DNA of 64,000 bases, taken from positions 17,417,278 through 17,481,277 of the forward strand of contig CM060855.1 in NCBI GenBank assembly GCA_030737835.1, written 5' to 3'. The notes beneath the pieces are model-generated. The model did no database searches, was not told the DNA's origin, and saw nothing but the letters and a program-made list of their open reading frames with translations. The position numbers were made by a program, and so were the translations under genes. This DNA comes from Acorus gramineus. Lineage: Eukaryota; Streptophyta; Magnoliopsida; Acorales; Acoraceae. How positions within the stretch are numbered: position 1 is the first letter of the stretch; each line of letters begins with the position of its first letter. Shown here piece by piece: positions 59,559 to 64,000 of the stretch.

Positions 59559-60034
59559 TGAAAAACACAAGATTTACAAATCCACGAGCATTAACATTTT
59601 ATCCATGAAAATTCTAATTGACTACCCCCTATAACATCGTGGTATGCTTTGCCTAAAAATACAAATGCGCTCACACCCCACCCGATTAATATGCTTCGCG
59701 TGTGTGTTAAGATAAATTTTGGACAAAATTTATTTATTTTTTGGTCTAAATTTTTTTTTTAGGCCCCTGAAAACTACACGCACTATCTAAACACTGTTTA
59801 AATGTGGTTTAAAGAGGTTCTTCAAGAGGTCCTCAGGCTGTGGAGTTGTAAATATCGTTTATAAATGGTGGGTTTGACACATAAATTGGGCCTAAAGGGC
59901 ACCCCACTTTCTTCGACGGTAAGAGCTACATGGTCGAGGGCTTGGCCCAAAAACACACACAAGTGCTCATGCGCTCAACCTAGTTAATTTGGTTCGCTTG
60001 TGTTCAATTTTTTTTTTTGTAGATAACTAGTTAT

Positions 60035-61255
60035 TACGTATGTGGGCGGAATCCGGATTTTGTATGGGGCTAACATGAATTTAAAATTTAATAAACAATT
60101 TTAATTCAATATAAATTAAACGAGTTCATAAGTCATATCTAATAATTTTTGCTATGCATAAGTAAAAAATTCAAAATAAAACAAAAGATCAAGTTTTTTT
60201 TCCTTGAAAATACATTATTGAAGTTGTGAACGACGATCATTCGGAGAGTAGAAATAATCTATTATTGAATCTGAGTCAATATTTTCAGTTAAAAAAATTT
60301 CAATATAGATAATTATAGAATCTATAAGAAAATCATCACTATCTTCGTGTGTTGTTTTAACAAGCTTCACAGTTGAAAATATACATTCAGTAGTTGACGT
60401 AAAACATGAAGAGTCAATTTATCAATTAAAATATAGACATTTGACTTTCTTGTTGTAACTAATCTTTGACACAAATTGATATTTAAATACACTTTAAATA
60501 TAATAATTTATCATCACACGTGAATTTTTTTAATCTAAATAAGCCATTCTACAATTCTAGAACGAACTAGAAGCAGAAAAACTTAGAATTAAAAATCTAA
60601 ATATCAACTATTCAAATAACATTATATTATATAAATAATAAGCCATTGCTCCACAGTCCCCACGAGGACCTACAGAGCTGTCTAGGCAGTCCAGCTTTAT
60701 AAAACCGCAATAATTCAATAAAACACAATAATTCAATAAACAAAATAGAGTTCTAGATAAAACATGGTCAAGGTCCACCAAATCCCCAAGTCCTAGTCGG
60801 CCAGTCATCGCCCATTCGCCCGATCGCCAACCATCTCGTCAGGGGGGGGGGGAGATGATCGCGGATCACCGTCCGTCTCGTGAGCGGGACAGGGGAAGAG
60901 AGGGGGAGAGAGAGAGAGAAAACCAGACAGGGGAGAAAAAGAGGGATCAACAGAGAAAACAATTCGCACGTACTTCTGTGGTCCTCCTCATCATCACCTA
61001 TTTGCCCGATCGTTGTCCGTCAGCGGCTTAGCTCAGGTTCGCCATTCTCAAGCTCGCAGCAGAATCGTGGGAGGAAGGAAAGGGTTTTTAGATTTCAATC
61101 AAATTTTTTTTTTTTAATTTGATATGATCAGTGTTGTCTTTGGGCAATTGGGCATGGATTTCCATGCTGGCTGGGCTGGGCTTGGTTGGATTAGGATTTT
61201 TAATCAGGAGTCTCATGGGTCATATTTTAAAACAAATTCAAAATTTTTGGGCGTG
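60035..61255 (-). mobile_element. hAT-derived fragment, right arm of the inverted repeat
   Basis: Reverse-orientation copy of 56330-57385: shared TTGCTCCACAGTCCCCAC, CTAGGCAGTCCAGCTTTATA, CAGAGAAAACAATTCGCAC and ATGGAAATCCATGCCCAATT (one strand against the other). A C/T-rich insertion near 60840-60930 and other differences show it has diverged by perhaps 10 percent or more. Confidence 0.7.
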
Positions 61256-62384
61256 GTACTTCCACAATCCACTCCTTTCTAGTTATAATTATATACTCTT
61301 CTATTAAAATATATATTGTTATATCGAATGAATGATATAATGACATACAATTGTGTATTTTATTTCTTTGAAAAAAAATTGTCACACACTTTGATAGAAT
61401 TAAGTGTATCACCGCTGTATAAACACACCATATCTTTTTCAAAATTCCAACGTGGGACCATTACTTTTTCCCCGAACTACATTCATCATGTTTCTCATTA
61501 TGTTAAACTTTTCGATCAGTAAAACACAATCAAATAGTATTACACTTTAAATAATGGAAACCACACTTATTTTGTTTCAAAATATACTTGATCAAAACCA
61601 AGTTTCTTCTAACATGACATGTATAAAATAAAGTAACAACAGTAAATATTTTCACTGTGGAAAATGTTAGACTCAGTCACATTTATCATCCAAAACTCAG
61701 ATCTCACATGTTTACATTTTTAAAAAAATGGTCAATATCATGTAATGAGATATATGCTTTAATAAAAAGAGCATATCACTCCATTTTGAATTGAATGAAT
61801 CATTTTTAGTGTGTAAGAAAATATCTAATGTGGTATATACAATATCTATCGAAGTATATGTTTCACTAGATTTCTAATATGAGAGAGCATATCTCTCCCA
61901 TTCAAAGCTAGTTGTCATGGGGCCTCTCAGTAGTCACAATACATTATGTTTTCATGTTTTAACAAATGAAATGGAAAACCCTAATCACTGCCATTGGCAG
62001 AGCAGAGTGTGAGGTACATTAAATTATTTAGCCCATTGGTATAATAATTTATTCTTAGAATGGTCATAAACCTCATAATACCTTATGCCTCTATCTTAAC
62101 GGCACATATGTTTATATCATATCCTAAATAGGTATAGAAGTACTTTACAAAAATAAAATCGATTGCGTGACTTCAGAGACAATAAAGACCAAAATCTCAA
62201 CTTTGCATAAACTTATATCATAAGAACAACAATATGCTATCATGGAATCCATACATGTAAATATTATCATAATCCAACATAAAAGAGTTCGACTTGTTAC
62301 AATTATTATTTTAAATAATGAGATTTGTAATAAATATATTTGTCTATAAATGACAAAAGCTCATAAAAATTTATTGGGTGAATT
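61256..62384. other. AT-rich stretch without a gene
   Basis: No coding frame, element ends or repeats recognised. Confidence 0.5.
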
Positions 62385-62905
62385 GTTCAGATGCTCCTTG
62401 ACTAAGGGTCTAATTTTTTTTCCTACCCCTAGACTTTTTTTTATTTATTTACCCCTGAAATCTGATTCTATTTTTTTTTCTGCCCCTGACCTTTGTCATA
62501 TCATTTTTTATACCTAAACTACCCCCATATGTAAATTGGCATTATACTTCTATAATTGATCGTTACATTTATGTAAGTAGTCAATACATTTATATAACTT
62601 GTATGTCCTTAGTTTAGTTCCATATATGATATTACATATCTGTTATGTAAATTATGGTTTTTGTAATTTCTGTTGTAATTGTAATAAAAATGATAGATGA
62701 TATATTTCTGTTCTGTAAATGGTAGTTTATGTCATTGGGCATTACATTGGTAGTTTTTGTTGTAATTGTTAAATTAATGATAGTGTCTGTTGTAATTGGG
62801 TATTACATTAGTAGTTGTTATGTTGTAGTTGTTACATTGGTATATATTATGTAAATATGTAGTTCCTGTTGCATTGTTGTTATATTAATGATTCATGCAA
62901 ATTAT
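62385..62905 (+). repeat. Dispersed repeat related to 43.55 kb and 49-50 kb
   Basis: GAATTGTTCAGATGCTCCTTGAC matches GAATTGTTCAAATACCCCTTGACC near 43557 in part. The TGTAATTGGxxATTACATT phrases match, reversed, the block at 49.1-50.3 kb. It is cut on the right by the LTR at 62909. Confidence 0.5.
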
Positions 62906-62908
62906 TTA

Positions 62909-63740
62909 TGTGGGAGACCAAATTAATCAAAGTCGAATAAGGATAGAATTGTATAAGTGCAGGGATTGAACAAAGATTAGTTCATATTGATAAAAATATG
63001 GGCCAAAGGATGGAAAGCCCATGGGCCCAAAATTCTATTACGGTCTAACAAAGCCCCCTTCCCTCGAAGGTCGGGCAAACGATTATGCCCGACCAGGATA
63101 AGACGGTCATATGCTGTTGGTTTGGGGATGGGAGTAAAACATTGCCCGACCTTAAGATTAGGCCGTCCAGAGGGCAATGCCCGAGTGAAAAGGCAGGTCA
63201 GCCATAAGGCCCTCCCCTACTAAAAGACGGTTAACAAAGGGAATATTCCGTGACACTAGAAAAGTACAGAACGTCAGAAAAATAGTTATAGGATAATGAT
63301 GATCCCTAGGTGCCACATGTCCACAGATCCTGAGGCCTCGTGGAGATTCCATATCATGATATTATCACCCTGCAAGGCCAAGTTCAGCATGCCCCTGTTG
63401 AGTATAAAAGGAGGGACTTCACCTCCCCCTTGAGGTATGCGAACACTGACTCTCTCTCATGTAAAAACTCAAGAATTCTAAGTTCTTCTTTTCCTTCTTG
63501 AGAGGAAGGGGTTACTGACTTGAGCGTCGGAGGGGCGTTAGCCGGCACCACACTAGTGTGAGTTTCAGGTACTTGAAGACAAAAGGAAAAGGAGGAAGAG
63601 GCAGACGACAACAGAGATCGAAGGCTGGTGGTGGACCGACGCAAGGAGAAGGACGAGCTCACACCATCTCGGGTCTACATCCAAAGCCCGGATCAGCGAA
63701 GATCCGGCCCTAGAGGGTAGAGCCAGATTTCTCCCCCACA
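62909..63740 (+). mobile_element. 5' LTR of a Ty3/gypsy element (832 bp)
   Basis: Begins TGTGGGAGACC and ends CTCCCCCACA, so the TG...CA ends form a short inverted repeat. A TATA box lies at about 63399. It is followed at once by a primer-binding-site-like sequence and a gag start, which fixes it as the 5' LTR on +. The rest lies beyond the right edge. GCCCGACC motifs repeat in the U3 part. Confidence 0.85.
63396..63410 (+). promoter_or_regulatory. TATA box in the LTR
   Basis: GAGTATAAAAGGAGG, about 340 bp before the LTR end, is a good plant TATA match. Transcripts would start about 30 bp downstream, marking the U3/R border. Confidence 0.75.
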
Positions 63741-63741
63741 A

Positions 63742-63760
63742 ATTGGCACTGTCTGTGGAC
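63742..63760 (+). other. Primer-binding-site region
   Basis: ATTGGCACTGTCTGTGGAC directly after the LTR resembles the TTGGCGCCGTCTGTGGG sequence found at this point in many plant gypsy elements. The matching tRNA was not determined. Confidence 0.65.
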
Positions 63761-63805
63761 TGTGGGACATGAGCAAGAAGCCGTCCCAAACTTCGACCTA
63801 AGAAG

Positions 63806-64000
63806 ATGGTGTTGACGAGGACTCAATTGACGGTTCACGAGCAAGGTGGAGAAGAAGAACGCGTGAAGCCCAAAGACCCACCCATGCCGAAGGGCAAGAC
63901 AAAACCCAACCTCGGAAGCAGGCCGCGACTTCGCTAAGGAGCTCGAAGTAATGAACCAACAGTATGACCACCTGGAGAGCTTGATGGAGGAATTCCTGAA
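63806..64000 (+). pseudogene. gag start of the gypsy element, frameshifted, cut by the window edge
   Basis: The ATG at 63806 opens MVLTRTQLTVHEQGGEEERV and reaches TAA at 63935. Other frames take over: GPTHAEGQDKTQPRKQAAT, then AKELEVMNQQYDHLESLMEE, open to the edge. The last segment looks like the coiled-coil start of plant gypsy Gag proteins. At least one frameshift is present, so this copy is probably not autonomous. Confidence 0.55.

Larger units (their letters stand above)
57720..59629. mobile_element. DNA element with GGGGGTAGTC ends and subterminal minisatellites
   Basis: The left end GGGGGTAGTCGATACAGAC and the right end, reversed, GGGGGTAGTCAATTAGAA pair, and TGGAT follows on both. 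Repeats lie just inside each end (57735-58020 and 59181-59558). No transposase and no clear target duplication, so the superfamily stays open. Confidence 0.55.

Noticed and set aside
59120..59570. 131-codon repeat protein on -
   Set aside because: 42-bp minisatellite read in frame; two frames are open at once, as expected by chance for this repeat.
63741..63760. tRNA gene near the LTR end
   Set aside because: Only an ~18-base primer-binding-site match; no cloverleaf.

Overview
This is nuclear DNA of a flowering plant. It is AT-rich, introns are short with GT-AG borders, and almost everything recognisable is a transposable element or a gene fragment trapped among them: Mutator-like elements (MULEs), L1-type LINEs, Ty3/gypsy LTRs, a Helitron and many MITEs. 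I see no bacterial, organellar or viral gene layout. The sequence alone does not settle monocot versus eudicot. || Layout. (1) 0.7-8.3 kb: a plant-mobile-domain (PMD) gene on + and an intact MULE transposase with a C-terminal OTU protease domain (909 aa, three coding exons) on - converge. Between their 3' ends lie a 63-bp tandem repeat and about 16 units of a ~90-bp repeat carrying roughly 30 palindromes of the form TAGACA-N7-TGTCTA. The arrangement resembles the two convergent genes of MuDR, so this may be most of one large two-gene Mutator element whose left end lies outside the window. (2) 9.5-32.3 kb: a gene for a plastid-type P-loop kinase (phosphoribulokinase/uridine kinase family, like Arabidopsis At1g03030) broken up by two rounds of tandem duplication. 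A ~3.7-kb unit (exon 1 end to intron 3, with a LINE fragment) is doubled at 9.57-16.5 kb. A ~6.65-kb unit (exons 2 to 12) is doubled at 15.8-25.86 and 25.86-32.5 kb. Both kinase copies carry independent lesions. A 3,384-bp GC-rich TG...CA element (probable solo LTR) with a 5-bp target duplication sits in an intron of the first copy. (3) 32.5-37.4 kb: a four-exon gene of unknown function on - (184 aa, all splice phases agree) and a 258-bp tandem repeat. (4) 38.8-51.8 kb: nested non-autonomous DNA elements: several GGG...CCC MULE-type elements with 9-10 bp target duplications, a 1,288-bp Helitron, fold-back MITEs, and a 3.28-kb MULE holding a GRF zinc-finger gene fragment. (5) 52-56 kb: a LINE with an endonuclease-RT ORF degraded at catalytic positions. 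(6) 56.3-61.3 kb: a large inverted repeat made of a hAT-transposase 3' fragment, flanking an element with its own terminal repeats and minisatellites. (7) 62.9-64 kb: a complete 5' LTR, primer-binding site and gag start of a Ty3/gypsy element running off the right edge. || How the parts relate: only two or three loci look protein-coding now (MULE-OTU, possibly the PMD gene, and the four-exon gene at 34.6-36.2 kb). The rest records transposition, tandem duplication and decay. All coordinates come from reading the sequence; family assignments rest on visible motifs and were not checked by database search.
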